The notes beneath the pieces were generated by a model. It did not search any database. It was not told the origin of the DNA and saw only the letters and a list, made by a program, of their open reading frames with translations. The translations under genes were made by a program, and so were the position numbers. 64,000 nucleotides of DNA from positions 1 to 64,000 of the forward strand of contig JBEKVI010000012.1 in the NCBI GenBank assembly GCA_049514215.1. The letters run 5' to 3'. How positions within the stretch are numbered: the first letter of the stretch is position 1; the number at the start of each line of letters is the position of its first letter. Source of the stretch: BOG-994 sp049514215. GTDB lineage: Bacteria > Pseudomonadota > Gammaproteobacteria > Burkholderiales > Burkholderiaceae_D. Positions 36,376 to 45,182 of the stretch are shown here, in pieces.

Positions 36376-36591
36376 TCATTGCTCCTTGGCACGCTTGGTA
36401 AGGTCCGCCACGAGATGGTCGATCACCTCTCCTTGACTGGGAAGTTCCATCTCGGCCTTTAGGCGCGTCAGCGCAGACCGGGTAGAAGTACGCACAAGAA
36501 CATTGATGAAGGCCTTCTGGGGCTTACGGCCGCGACGCGGATCAGTCGCTGCCTCGCGCGGGGCCGTACGGGGTTTTCGTTGGGTGCTCAT
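36376..36591 (-). CDS. Small ribbon-helix-helix-like protein, 71 aa
   Basis: A basic 71-residue protein. Residues 1-27 are Arg/Lys/Pro-rich and probably flexible. Residues 28-66 (INVLVRTSTRSALTRLKAEMELPSQGEVIDHLVADL) look like a strand followed by two helices, the pattern of ribbon-helix-helix DNA-binding proteins. A GAGGA ribosome binding site 5 nt before the ATG supports it as a real gene. It is convergent with gltD, with 4 bp between the ends. No toxin partner is adjacent. The function as a transcription factor is inference from shape only. Confidence 0.55.
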   Translation of the reverse strand: MSTQRKPRTAPREAATDPRRGRKPQKAFINVLVRTSTRSALTRLKAEMELPSQGEVIDHLVADLTKRAKEQ

Positions 36592-36873
36592 AGTTCCTCA
36601 ATTCCACGGTTCCGGATCTCTCCGGGTTCGAATGAAGCGCGAATGCCTGCGCCCCCGGGCTTAGCCCGGCGCCGCGCGCAATCCGCTCGGCAAAAACATC
36701 TCGCACACTAATGCCTTAACCGGGCAAAGACCGGTCAAAACGCGCAAAAACACGCACGAACCTGCGCTCGAGCGCCGGGCCATCCGGTCGCCTCCCAACG
36801 ATTCCTTAACAATATTTCAAGTTTTGGGGTCAGTCGCGCAGCCCATGGGCGGGCGACAATCTGATCAGTCGAA

Positions 36874-37155
36874 TTGGCTTGGCTCACCCTTTCCTTGAAG
36901 GATGGTGCCAGCGCCTGGGATGAATGCCGTGTGCTTGACGATCCGCCTAAATTGATGTGCCCGAACTGTCTCTCGCTCGCCTCGGATCCGAGTTATCCCC
37001 ACTCGACGCTGCGCTGGCGCATGGAAGAATTCGATCCCATCAGCAGCGAAGCGCTCGGATCCAAAGTCTTTGAGGAATGCAGTTTGTGCGGCGAACGCTG
37101 GACCCACAACCGCACGCGGCACAAGGCCGCCCTGCCCCCGGGCGCCGTCGCCTAA
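36874..37155 (+). CDS. Small zinc-ribbon protein, up to 93 aa
   Basis: A short protein with two Cys pairs, MCPNC (near residues 27-31) and CSLC (near 70), separated by about 35 residues, which suggests a single zinc ribbon. The sequence between (STLRWRMEEFDPISSEALGSKVFEECSLCGERW) resembles short proteobacterial zinc-ribbon proteins of unknown role. The start is uncertain: TTG at 36874 gives 93 residues, and ATG at 36954 gives 66 and begins exactly at the first Cys pair; neither has a clear ribosome binding site. The 282-bp gap before it (36592-36873) has an AT-rich tract (TTAACAATATTTCAAG) but no other gene. apt lies 74 bp downstream. Confidence 0.5.
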   Translation: MAWLTLSLKDGASAWDECRVLDDPPKLMCPNCLSLASDPSYPHSTLRWRMEEFDPISSEALGSKVFEECSLCGERWTHNRTRHKAALPPGAVA

Positions 37156-37229
37156 GGAAAGCCGGCCCATCAGCTCACGCGGCGTTTCAGCCGAGCCGAT
37201 ACAATGGCGGTTTTCCCTCTACACCCGTC

Positions 37230-37772
37230 ATGACGAGCGACGCCGAACGAATACTGCAGAAAGTTCGCACGGTGCCCGACTGGCCCGAACCAGGGATCCA
37301 GTTTCGGGACATTACCCCGGTGCTGCACGACGCGAAGACCTTTCGCATCCTGATTGATCTTTTTGTACACCGCTACTTTGATGCCCAGCTCCACCTCGTT
37401 GCAGGAATCGACGCGCGCGGCTTCATTCTCGGAGCTGCCATCGCCTACGAACTGGGCTTGGGCTTCGTTCCCGTGCGAAAAAAAGGAAAGTTGCCCTTCG
37501 AGACGCTGGCCGAAGACTACACGCTCGAATACGGTAACGCGACCGTCGAAGTCCACTCAGACGCCTGCCAGCCCGGCGACCGGATTGTTCTGATCGACGA
37601 CTTGATTGCCACGGGTGGGACCATGCTGGCCGCAGTGAAGCTCTTGGGGCGGCTCGGAGCCACGGTCGTCGAGACCGCGGCCATCATTGATCTTCCCGAC
37701 CTGGGCGGCTCGAAGCTGTTGCACGCCGCAGGCGTGCCGCCTTACACCGTCTGCTCGTTTGGCGGCGCTTAG
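37230..37772 (+). CDS. apt: Adenine phosphoribosyltransferase
   Basis: A 180-residue salvage enzyme that joins adenine and PRPP to give AMP. The PRPP loop is VLIDDLIATGGTM; the adenine and phosphate regions GIDARGFILG and RKKGKLPFET are standard. The ATG at 37230 (MTSDAERILQKVRTVPDWP) matches family length; the open frame extends further upstream through the zinc-ribbon gene but is not coding there. Confidence 0.95.
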   Translation: MTSDAERILQKVRTVPDWPEPGIQFRDITPVLHDAKTFRILIDLFVHRYFDAQLHLVAGIDARGFILGAAIAYELGLGFVPVRKKGKLPFETLAEDYTLEYGNATVEVHSDACQPGDRIVLIDDLIATGGTMLAAVKLLGRLGATVVETAAIIDLPDLGGSKLLHAAGVPPYTVCSFGGA

Positions 37773-37879
37773 CATTAAGCGATCTTGTCGGCCCCAACCG
37801 CTTCTTGCAACCTCGTTGCGTGCTAACGAGGGTCCCCATAGACCCGGAAACTGACGGACGCGCTTTGGAGAACTGACTC

Positions 37880-38728
37880 ATGCCAATACGGACTTTCGCG
37901 CAGAAGTGCTTTCTCGCCTTGATCGTCAGCGCCGTTATCATGGGCGGTCTATTGCCGACGCACCCGGCAGCGGCCGCCGATTCCAAGATCGAGATCCTCT
38001 GGCTTGGGCAGTCGGCGTTTCGCATCAGGACCCTCGGCGGGAAAGTGATCGTGATCGATCCCTACCTGATCGACAATCCGAAGACTCCTGCCCAGTACAA
38101 GAGGCTCGAGGCCCTGGGAAAGGTCGATCTGATTCTCGTCACCCATGCGCACTATGACCATTTCGCCGATGCGCCGGCCCTAGCGAAACTCAACTCCGCA
38201 CCGGTCTATGGGCCCGCGGGCCTTGATCAATCCATGCAGACTTTGGGCATCCTTCCCCCGGAACTCGCACCTCGCATGGGAAAAGGCGGCACCATCACAC
38301 CCTTCGGGCCCTCGGTGCGCATCACGCAGGTCCATGCCGAGCACAGCTCCGAGCTTCTTTGGCATAACCCTGTGACCAACCGCGACGAGACCCACGTGGG
38401 AGGCGAACCCGTCGGCTTCATCATCGAGTTCGAAAACGGTTTTCGCCTCTACCACATGGGCGACACGGCCTTGTTCGGGGACATGAAATGGATCGGAGAG
38501 AAGTACCATCCGGACCTCCTCATGATCCCCATCGGTGGGCACTTCGTAATGGATCCCAGCGATGCCGCTTTTGCCACGCGCGAATGGATCAAGCCTAAGA
38601 TCGTGATCCCCATGCATTACGGAACCACACCTCTCCTCAAAGGCACTCCCGAAGAATTCATCAATGCATTGGGTCCGACATCGATCAAAGTCGAGTCGAT
38701 CAAGCCTGGGGACACGCTGGAGTTCTAA
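37880..38728 (+). CDS. Exported metallo-beta-lactamase-fold hydrolase (UlaG/UPF0173-like)
   Basis: A 282-residue protein with a signal peptide (residues 1-34, ending PAAAA-DS). The metal site is THAHYDHFAD (HxHxDH), with further ligands in YHMGDTALFGD and MHYGT. The plan is that of the UPF0173/UlaG group of metal-dependent hydrolases, which includes ascorbate-6-phosphate lactonase and many uncharacterised members. Those are normally cytoplasmic and about 225-350 residues; the signal peptide is notable. The substrate is unknown. It stands alone between apt and the MFS gene. Confidence 0.8.
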   Translation: MPIRTFAQKCFLALIVSAVIMGGLLPTHPAAAADSKIEILWLGQSAFRIRTLGGKVIVIDPYLIDNPKTPAQYKRLEALGKVDLILVTHAHYDHFADAPALAKLNSAPVYGPAGLDQSMQTLGILPPELAPRMGKGGTITPFGPSVRITQVHAEHSSELLWHNPVTNRDETHVGGEPVGFIIEFENGFRLYHMGDTALFGDMKWIGEKYHPDLLMIPIGGHFVMDPSDAAFATREWIKPKIVIPMHYGTTPLLKGTPEEFINALGPTSIKVESIKPGDTLEF

Positions 38729-38788
38729 CACCGATTCGGACGCGAGCGAACACGCGACGCGCAGCGCTCGCTGATGACGGCTTTGATG

Positions 38789-38826
38789 CTATATGCCTTA
38801 GGCAGCATATAGGTCTTAGGTTGCAT
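38789..38826. promoter_or_regulatory. Repeat cluster upstream of the MFS transporter
   Basis: Two direct repeats of CTTAGGnnGCAT occur at 38797-38808 and 38815-38826, 18 bp apart. The first sits within an inverted repeat, CTATATGC (38789-38796) and GCATATAG (38805-38812). Repeats on nearly the same face of the helix, about 150 bp before the start codon, suggest a regulator binding site. Downstream, TAGACA (38854) and CATAAT (38879-38884) with a 19-bp spacer could be the promoter. Confidence 0.45.
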
Positions 38827-38972
38827 CGCACAACGAATCCGAGCAAGTCCGGATAGACAATCCTTACTCTTCTGCTGACATAATCCGGGTTGCAAGAGAG
38901 TACGACACCTCGATTGGCACTGACCCGGTGTCAATGGCGGGTCGTGTGTTGCTCAGGCTTTCGGGAGTATCT

Positions 38973-40625
38973 ATGTCGACCGTCTCAAGTGAAGTGGCCA
39001 AAGGTATTTCAGGCTCCGCCGGTATTCTCGAGCGCGAGCGTACGGTCGCGGGGCCTAATTTCAATCGCTGGCTGGTTCCGCCCGCGGCACTGGCAATCCA
39101 CCTGTGTATCGGGATGGCCTACGGCTTTAGCGTGTTCTGGTTACCGATGTCGAAGCTGTTAAGCACTGTCCCGGAGACCTGCAAGGATCAGACGCTCTTC
39201 GAGGAGCTCTTTACGACCTCGTGCAACTGGTCGGTGTCCGCGGTGACGAGCACGTTTACGTTGTTCATCGCCGTGCTCGGGATCTCGGCTGCGCTGTGGG
39301 GCGGCTGGCTCGAGCGGGCCGGCCCCCGCAAGGCCGGATTCATCGCCGCGGCATGCTGGGGGGGCGGACTCGTGTTAGGCGGCCTTGCGGTCATCTTCCA
39401 CCAGCTCTGGCTCTTGTGGGTTGGATGCGGAGTCCTAGGCGGCGTCGGACAGGGGCTCGGCTACATCAGTCCCGTCTCCACACTCATTAAGTGGTTTCCT
39501 GACCGCCGGGGCATGGCGACCGGATTTGCCATCATGGGATACGGTGGTGGAGCGATGATCGGTGCGCCCCTCGCAGTCGCCCTCATGAGTTATTTCGGCA
39601 CGAGCGCAGGTCCGGGTGTCGCCGCCACGCTCATCACCATGGGCATTTTGTACTTTTGCGTGATGTCCGCCGGCGCATTCGGTTTTCGGGTCACGCCCAA
39701 CGCCTGGCTTCCAAAGGGCTATACGCCGCGCGTGAACAGCAGCCGCGCGATGATTACCGGGCGGCACGTTGATTTGAACATGGCGTGGAAGACGCCGCAA
39801 TTCTGGCTCATCTGGGGCGTGCTCTGCATGAACGTGACCGCGGGCATCGGCGTGATTGCCATGGCCTCCCCCATGCTCCAGGATGTGTTCGGCCCAGGAC
39901 TCATCGGCGCGGAATCGACCGCCGCCATGACCACCGCGCAGAAAGCGGCGATCGTCGCTGCGGCGGCTGGCTTGGTCGGGTTGATCAGCCTATTTAACAG
40001 CCTCGGGCGACTCTTCTGGGCTTCGCTGTCGGATTACCTGGGCCGCAAGAACACCTATTTCATCTTTTTCATCCTCGGCATTCTCCTGTATTGCTCCATG
40101 CCCACGCTAGGACACATGGCGGCCGCCGGACTGTTTGTCGTTACGGTGTGCCTCATCCTCACCATGTACGGGGGAGGATTCGCTACGGTTCCGGCCTATT
40201 TGGCCGACATGTTCGGCACCCAGATGGTCGGAGCCATTCACGGACGGCTCCTGACCGCATGGTCGGTCGCGGGAATCATCGGGCCCTTGTTAATTTCCAA
40301 TATTCGGCAGATGCAGTTGGATTCCGGCGTGGCGCGCAATCTCGTCTACGATCGCACGCTCTACATCCTGGCGGGCCTTTTGGTCATCGGATTGATTTGC
40401 AATGCTCTCGTTAGGCCCGTTAACGAGAAGTACTTCATGAGCGACAGCGAACTCGCCAATGAACGAGCGTTACAGCACGAAGCTCAGGGAAGTGCGGGCG
40501 CAACCAGCGCCGCGCACGGCGCGTTTGGCGTGGGCGGAATTCTGGCCTGGCTCGGCGTGGGGATCCCTTTTCTGATCGGTGTGTGGATCGCGCTGGACAA
40601 GGCCGCGGCCCTGTTTCATTTCTAG
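38973..40625 (+). CDS. MFS transporter, oxalate/formate antiporter (OFA) family
   Basis: A 550-residue transporter with 12 or more membrane segments. The plan matches the OFA family: an IHLCIGMAYGFSVFWLP start, a GGVGQGLGYISPVSTLIKWFPDRRGMATGFAIMGYGGGA signature, and YGGGFATVPAYLADMFG in the second half. An unusual extra hydrophobic segment lies at the C-terminus after residue 520. OFA members exchange carboxylates such as oxalate, formate, lactate or pyruvate; the substrate here cannot be read from sequence, and no oxalate-degradation genes are near. The ATG at 38973 follows GGGAG at 7-nt spacing. A strong terminator follows. Confidence 0.85.
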   Translation: MSTVSSEVAKGISGSAGILERERTVAGPNFNRWLVPPAALAIHLCIGMAYGFSVFWLPMSKLLSTVPETCKDQTLFEELFTTSCNWSVSAVTSTFTLFIAVLGISAALWGGWLERAGPRKAGFIAAACWGGGLVLGGLAVIFHQLWLLWVGCGVLGGVGQGLGYISPVSTLIKWFPDRRGMATGFAIMGYGGGAMIGAPLAVALMSYFGTSAGPGVAATLITMGILYFCVMSAGAFGFRVTPNAWLPKGYTPRVNSSRAMITGRHVDLNMAWKTPQFWLIWGVLCMNVTAGIGVIAMASPMLQDVFGPGLIGAESTAAMTTAQKAAIVAAAAGLVGLISLFNSLGRLFWASLSDYLGRKNTYFIFFILGILLYCSMPTLGHMAAAGLFVVTVCLILTMYGGGFATVPAYLADMFGTQMVGAIHGRLLTAWSVAGIIGPLLISNIRQMQLDSGVARNLVYDRTLYILAGLLVIGLICNALVRPVNEKYFMSDSELANERALQHEAQGSAGATSAAHGAFGVGGILAWLGVGIPFLIGVWIALDKAAALFHF

Positions 40626-40645
40626 AGCAAAGTCCCAACAGAACG

Positions 40646-40671
40646 ACGCCCGCATTCGCGGGCGTTTTTTT
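40646..40671 (+). terminator. Intrinsic terminator of the MFS gene
   Basis: ACGCCCGC (40646-40653) and GCGGGCGT (40658-40665) form an 8-bp stem with an ATTC loop, followed by a run of seven T residues ending at 40671. It lies 21 bp after the stop codon. Confidence 0.9.
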
Positions 40672-40779
40672 GGGCCCACCGCGAAAACGCGCCCGCTCAG
40701 ATCCACCGTTCTCGTATCGGATCACATCCTCGAATGGCGCCCAGCTTGACGGCGTCGCAGCCCGTCGCAGGTCAACTCG

Positions 40780-42561
40780 TCAGTCCTCGGGCTCAAATGA
40801 GATCCTGGCGTGATCGTCGGGTCGGCGACGCTCGACAAAAAATGCGATGTCCAATCCCTTCTTGGCCTCGGCACCCGCCGCCTGGATGGCTTCGACGACC
40901 TGGTGGTAGGACGTATAGGAACCCGGCTCTATGGCCGCCGCACCGATGGACAGTCTGGGCAGCGCATGGAATACGGGATTGCCGCGCCGGTCTTTCTGGT
41001 AGTAGCCCGACTGGGCGACATCGCTGCGCGACAGAAACGCCTGGCGCCCCACGTCGAACTCGGCGATCAGATTCTCACAACGTTCCCTCCAGTCGGATTC
41101 GCGAATCAACGCCACGAATTTTCCGCTGCCGAGATAGCCCAGAAAGTCGAGCTCGGGATCACAGTAGGCGCCAATCAAGATCCCTGCATACTGGATCAGG
41201 TTGTCCCCTCGCGGATATCCAAAGACCTGGTTGTAGGCTTTGAGGTGATCGATATCGCAAAGCGCTGCCACAAATGCGCCTTTGCCTTCAATGAGACCTT
41301 CGATAGCCTTCTGCAGCTGCACCTGGCCGGGTAACGCAGTCAGAGGGTCGGCGTAGCGGGCCGCGCGCTCCTGAGAGCGGCTTAGTTCGCGCAGCACCAA
41401 TTGCGCATTCGCCAGTCCGCGGTAGACCCCGCGCTCGTTGATGATAAATGGCGCAGCAAAGCGGGATGGGTCGGCTCCCGCGAGCAGCAGCCCAAGGGCT
41501 TCAAGGCTCATGCGGCTGTCGATGAGAAGCGGAGAGCGATCCATGACCGCCTTGACGAGACGCATCTCCGACACCCCTTCTGCGCCAGACGATGCAGCAA
41601 GGGCCGCCTCGCGACTGAGGATGCCCACCGCAATGGTCTTATCGACGACGGGGATGGCAAGCAACTTGGGATCGGCCTCGAACCGATGGCGTGCATTCGC
41701 CAATGGGATGTCGGATGCAACCGGCTCGACAGGCGCTCCGAGTTGCTCCGCGAAAACAAAGCTGCCCAGATCGCGGGAAGCTGGTGGCTGCGCGTACGCT
41801 CGGTGATTGAGGATGAGCTTTTGGACGTCGGGTCGAAGTTCGCTTAAGGGGCGCACGTCAGGTGCACTAAACAGATGGCCTTGGGCAAACTCGACTCCGA
41901 GGTCACGCAAGGCGTAGAGTTCGGCCGCATGCTCGACGCCCTCGCCGATCACTTTCGTACCGAGGGCGTGGGAGAGCTGCCAGACCGTTCTGACAAACTG
42001 GTGTTTGACGGGGTCCGAATGCAGACCCCGCACGAAGTGCTGATCGATCTTGACGTAGTGCGGTTGGATGTCGGACCAGACTCTGAGGCTCGCAGCGCCC
42101 TCGCCCAGATGATTCAGGGCGATTTCAAAGCCCATTCCGCGAGCGCGACACATGACCTCATAGATCGACTGGTCCCCAAGCATCGGCTGGTGGTCGGAAA
42201 CCTCGAGAACGACCTGGCTGGCCGACAGGCCTGCCTCGAGGAGGGACTCTTCAATCCGCTGCAGCGGGTTTTCGGCCAGGCGTAAGACGCCTGGGGCGAT
42301 GCTCAAAAAGAGCTTGCCGGCGGTTCCCCCGCTGCCGCCAAAGGCCCGGGCGAGTGTTCGGATTGAAGCAAATTCCAATTCCCGCTGCGAGTCGAGTTCG
42401 GGCGCGCTTTCGTAGAGCTGCTCCTCGGCGTGTCGCGGCGAACTCTTCCCCGCGAGGAGAAGACCTTCGCAGCCCAGGACCGAGCCACCGCGTAGCGAGA
42501 CGATCGGCTGGAAAACGAAACTGAGGTCGTTGAGTTCGACTGGGGATGTGACGGCGGGCAC
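40780..42561 (-). CDS. Degenerate EAL-CBS-GGDEF signalling protein
   Basis: A 593-residue soluble protein: EAL domain (about residues 8-245), CBS pair (260-375) and GGDEF domain (395-580). Catalytic signatures are altered in both enzyme domains. The EAL motif is GCEGLL, the usual DDFG metal site reads NHLGEG, and the GGDEF site reads GSGKF; Lys in YVKIDQHF and Glu in GEGVEH remain. It is therefore unlikely to make or degrade cyclic di-GMP and more likely binds a nucleotide or a partner. The GTG start at 42561 has GAGG at about 6-nt spacing. The gene is monocistronic, with 148 bp to the upstream gene. Confidence 0.85.
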   Translation of the reverse strand: MPAVTSPVELNDLSFVFQPIVSLRGGSVLGCEGLLLAGKSSPRHAEEQLYESAPELDSQRELEFASIRTLARAFGGSGGTAGKLFLSIAPGVLRLAENPLQRIEESLLEAGLSASQVVLEVSDHQPMLGDQSIYEVMCRARGMGFEIALNHLGEGAASLRVWSDIQPHYVKIDQHFVRGLHSDPVKHQFVRTVWQLSHALGTKVIGEGVEHAAELYALRDLGVEFAQGHLFSAPDVRPLSELRPDVQKLILNHRAYAQPPASRDLGSFVFAEQLGAPVEPVASDIPLANARHRFEADPKLLAIPVVDKTIAVGILSREAALAASSGAEGVSEMRLVKAVMDRSPLLIDSRMSLEALGLLLAGADPSRFAAPFIINERGVYRGLANAQLVLRELSRSQERAARYADPLTALPGQVQLQKAIEGLIEGKGAFVAALCDIDHLKAYNQVFGYPRGDNLIQYAGILIGAYCDPELDFLGYLGSGKFVALIRESDWRERCENLIAEFDVGRQAFLSRSDVAQSGYYQKDRRGNPVFHALPRLSIGAAAIEPGSYTSYHQVVEAIQAAGAEAKKGLDIAFFVERRRPDDHARISFEPED

Positions 42562-42709
42562 ATGAGCCTCTTTGGGCGCGTCCTCGTTAAGAGACCCGAG
42601 GATCGACGCCCATCATGGGACAGAACGCCCCCCCGCGCAATCAAGGTGTGGGCTCTGGGACACAGGCGATGCTTCCTTGGATAGCAAAAACCGGAAAGTG
42701 TGGCGCCCC

Positions 42710-43000
42710 TCAACCGGGAAGCGCCGGGGAAGCCGATTTGCGGCCGGACTGCCGCAAGACGCGCTCGATTCTGGCCAGGAGCTTCTCTTCATCCTTCGGG
42801 CTCAAGAGCGCGTGTCGGACGAACTCTGCGCCTTCTTTGAGATCGGCAAAGAGTTGCCCGCGATCTTCGTGGAAGTGGAGAAACGCCTGGGACTTTCGGT
42901 AGAAGCTGCCCGGAGTGCGCTCCCTAAGCTCGGGGCGGGCCCGGAGCGCCGCCAAGAGCGTCTCGATGGCAAGCAGATCAGAAGGCGTCGCGTGCCTCAT
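42710..43000 (-). CDS. Small conserved-type protein downstream of dsbD, 96 aa
   Basis: A 96-residue cytoplasmic protein. The phrase RERTPGSFYRKSQAFLHFHEDRGQLFADLKEG is the most distinctive part and resembles a short proteobacterial family of unknown function. It starts 30 bp after the dsbD stop on the same strand, so it is probably the last gene of the dsbD transcript. No signal peptide, cysteine pair or known catalytic motif is present. The ribosome binding site is weak. Confidence 0.6.
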   Translation of the reverse strand: MRHATPSDLLAIETLLAALRARPELRERTPGSFYRKSQAFLHFHEDRGQLFADLKEGAEFVRHALLSPKDEEKLLARIERVLRQSGRKSASPALPG

Positions 43001-43030
43001 CTGCTCATGGACCTGGTTCGCCTGGGCGGA

Positions 43031-44974
43031 TTACACCAGGGCCCGGGAAAGACTCGCTAGGAAATGCTCGGCGTCTTGATACCCGATCACGGTCGCACTT
43101 TGCACAGGACGTCCGGCGGCGTCGAAGAACAGGATCCCTGGAGGGCCAAAAAGCTTAAAGCGCCTTAGCAACGACTGGTCGTCGGTCGTGTTTTCCGTCA
43201 CGTCGACCTCGAGCAGGGTGAAGGAATTCATGCGGCTGGCGACACGCGCGTCGCTAAAGGTAAAACGCTCCATCTCCTTGCACGCAACACACCACTGCGC
43301 CGAGAACACGAGAATCACGGGCTTGTTGGCCGATTGCAGGCGGGCGTCGAGCTCTTGGGTCGTACGGATGCGCTCGAATGACGAGGCGCTCAAGCCTGCT
43401 GGCGCCGCCTGCGTCGAGGCGTGCGCGGCGAGCTGCCCTAAAGGCTGCAGAACGTCGCGTCCGCCGGTGGCCAGGCCGATCAGTTGCGCTGCGCCGCAGA
43501 GAAGCAAAATGATGCCCACACCCTTCCACAGCCGCCTCCAGCCGGTCGCCCCACTCGGCAGCGGGTCGAGCGCATGGAGATAGACGGCGGCAATGATCAA
43601 AAGAGTGCCCCAGGCCAGCATCTGCGCCCAGGTCGGAATGACGGGCGAAACCATCCAGATGGCGACGGCGACAAGCAAGCCACCGAAGAACTTTTTGACG
43701 GCCTCCATCCAGGCGCCCGCCTTAGGCAGAAGATGGCCTTCGGAGACGCCGAGAATCATGAGGGGGATGCTCATGCCCACCGCCATCGAAAACAGGGCCA
43801 TACCCCCGATCCAACCATTGCGGGTCTGGCTGATGTAGAGCAGGGTCGCAGCCAGGGGCGCCGCAACGCAGGGCCCAACGATCAGGGCCGAGAGCGCACC
43901 CATGATGAACACGCCCACCAGCCTGCCACCCTCCGCTCTACCGCACCAATGATGCAGGCGAGCCTGAATGGCATTGGGCATCTGAAGCTGGTAGAAGCCG
44001 AACATGGAAAACGACAGGAGGACCAAAACGCCTGCGAAAGTCCAAAGGACTGCGGGTGTCTGAAGCGCCGCCGCAAGCCCCTCCCCGGCAAGACCGGCCG
44101 CCACTCCCAAGGCCGTATAGACCAAGGCCATCCCTAGCGAATAGGCGATCGCAAGCGCCAGGCCGCGGGCGCGATCCAAGACCATTCGCACACCGGTAGG
44201 CCCCGATCCTTCGCTGGAATCCTCCTCGGACGCCCCGGCAATCACCGAAGACAGGATCGGAAGCATCGGCAAGACGCAGGGCGTAAACGCCAGAGTCAGC
44301 CCTAAACCTACGAACAGGATGGCAATCCAGAGCAGATTTCCACTCTCGAGCGCTGCCTCCACGCTCGTGAAGTGGCGCGAACCGTTGCCCTGCGGGGCCT
44401 CGGCCTCGGTTGAGGAGTGCGACGGCGCCGCGTCAGCGGAAGTCAGATTCAAGCTGGCGCGTGCGTCCTGAGGAGGGTAGCAAAGACCCGCGTCGGCGCA
44501 GCCCTGATAGGTTGCAATGAGGGTAAACGGCCCCGCCGCCTGGGTGACCGGGATGCGAACGGTGAGGTCGTGCCGGTACAGCTCGACGTTCTTGCTAAAG
44601 GTCTCGTCGAATTTGATCTCCCCTTTAGGGAAGACGGGATCGCCCAGGGTCACACCGGCAGGCTCGGCGGCGAATTTGAAGCGTTCGCGATACAGGTAAT
44701 AGCCGTCGGCTATGGTGTAGTGCACCACAACGGCTCCCTCGGAGACCTGGGCGGAGAAGCGAAACGCCTCGGAAGGATCAAGAAATTTGGTTTCGGCGGC
44801 GCCAGCACCGACATTGATAACGAACGCTACCAAAAGAAACACCCAAGAAGGCAGTGAGATCGCGCGAGCGTTTTTCCGCTGCTCCCGGGCGCGCACACCA
44901 AACCGTCGCAACAACGTCCCCCAGTGGCCGCTTGGGGCGGCTGTTTCTCGGGGTGCGCAATGGGCCGGGTGCAC
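43031..44974 (-). CDS. dsbD: Thiol:disulfide interchange protein DsbD
   Basis: A 647-residue inner-membrane protein that passes electrons from cytoplasmic thioredoxin to periplasmic DsbC and cytochrome maturation proteins. A signal/membrane segment (about 43-60) is followed by the alpha domain (62-190), a central CcdA-like membrane domain with Cys in AFTPCVLPMLP and VGPCVAAPLA, and a C-terminal thioredoxin domain with active site CVAC (Cys562, Cys565). The GTG at 44974 has GAGAGG at 8-nt spacing; an internal GTG at 44896 is an alternative. It lies 208 bp after rplQ, a Burkholderiales order in which cutA and hemB usually also appear. Confidence 0.93.
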   Translation of the reverse strand: MHPAHCAPRETAAPSGHWGTLLRRFGVRAREQRKNARAISLPSWVFLLVAFVINVGAGAAETKFLDPSEAFRFSAQVSEGAVVVHYTIADGYYLYRERFKFAAEPAGVTLGDPVFPKGEIKFDETFSKNVELYRHDLTVRIPVTQAAGPFTLIATYQGCADAGLCYPPQDARASLNLTSADAAPSHSSTEAEAPQGNGSRHFTSVEAALESGNLLWIAILFVGLGLTLAFTPCVLPMLPILSSVIAGASEEDSSEGSGPTGVRMVLDRARGLALAIAYSLGMALVYTALGVAAGLAGEGLAAALQTPAVLWTFAGVLVLLSFSMFGFYQLQMPNAIQARLHHWCGRAEGGRLVGVFIMGALSALIVGPCVAAPLAATLLYISQTRNGWIGGMALFSMAVGMSIPLMILGVSEGHLLPKAGAWMEAVKKFFGGLLVAVAIWMVSPVIPTWAQMLAWGTLLIIAAVYLHALDPLPSGATGWRRLWKGVGIILLLCGAAQLIGLATGGRDVLQPLGQLAAHASTQAAPAGLSASSFERIRTTQELDARLQSANKPVILVFSAQWCVACKEMERFTFSDARVASRMNSFTLLEVDVTENTTDDQSLLRRFKLFGPPGILFFDAAGRPVQSATVIGYQDAEHFLASLSRALV

Positions 44975-45182
44975 GTCAATCGCCTCTCATGAACCTAGAA
45001 CGCCCTGTCATGGGTTCCCGCTGACCGCAACACGCGGTCTTTGAGTCCGTATCGACATTATTCTATCGGCACTGAGGAAAACCGGTAGGGGATGCCTTGG
45101 ACAAATGCCGCCGGGCACCTCGACGCCTGGCTTTCGGCCAGCGGACAGGGCATGCGAAAGGGTAATCCCTGCGCGGCTGTGC

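Noticed and set aside
36624..36633. GGGTTCGAAT as a tRNA T-loop
   Set aside because: No acceptor, D or anticodon arm of suitable length could be built around it.
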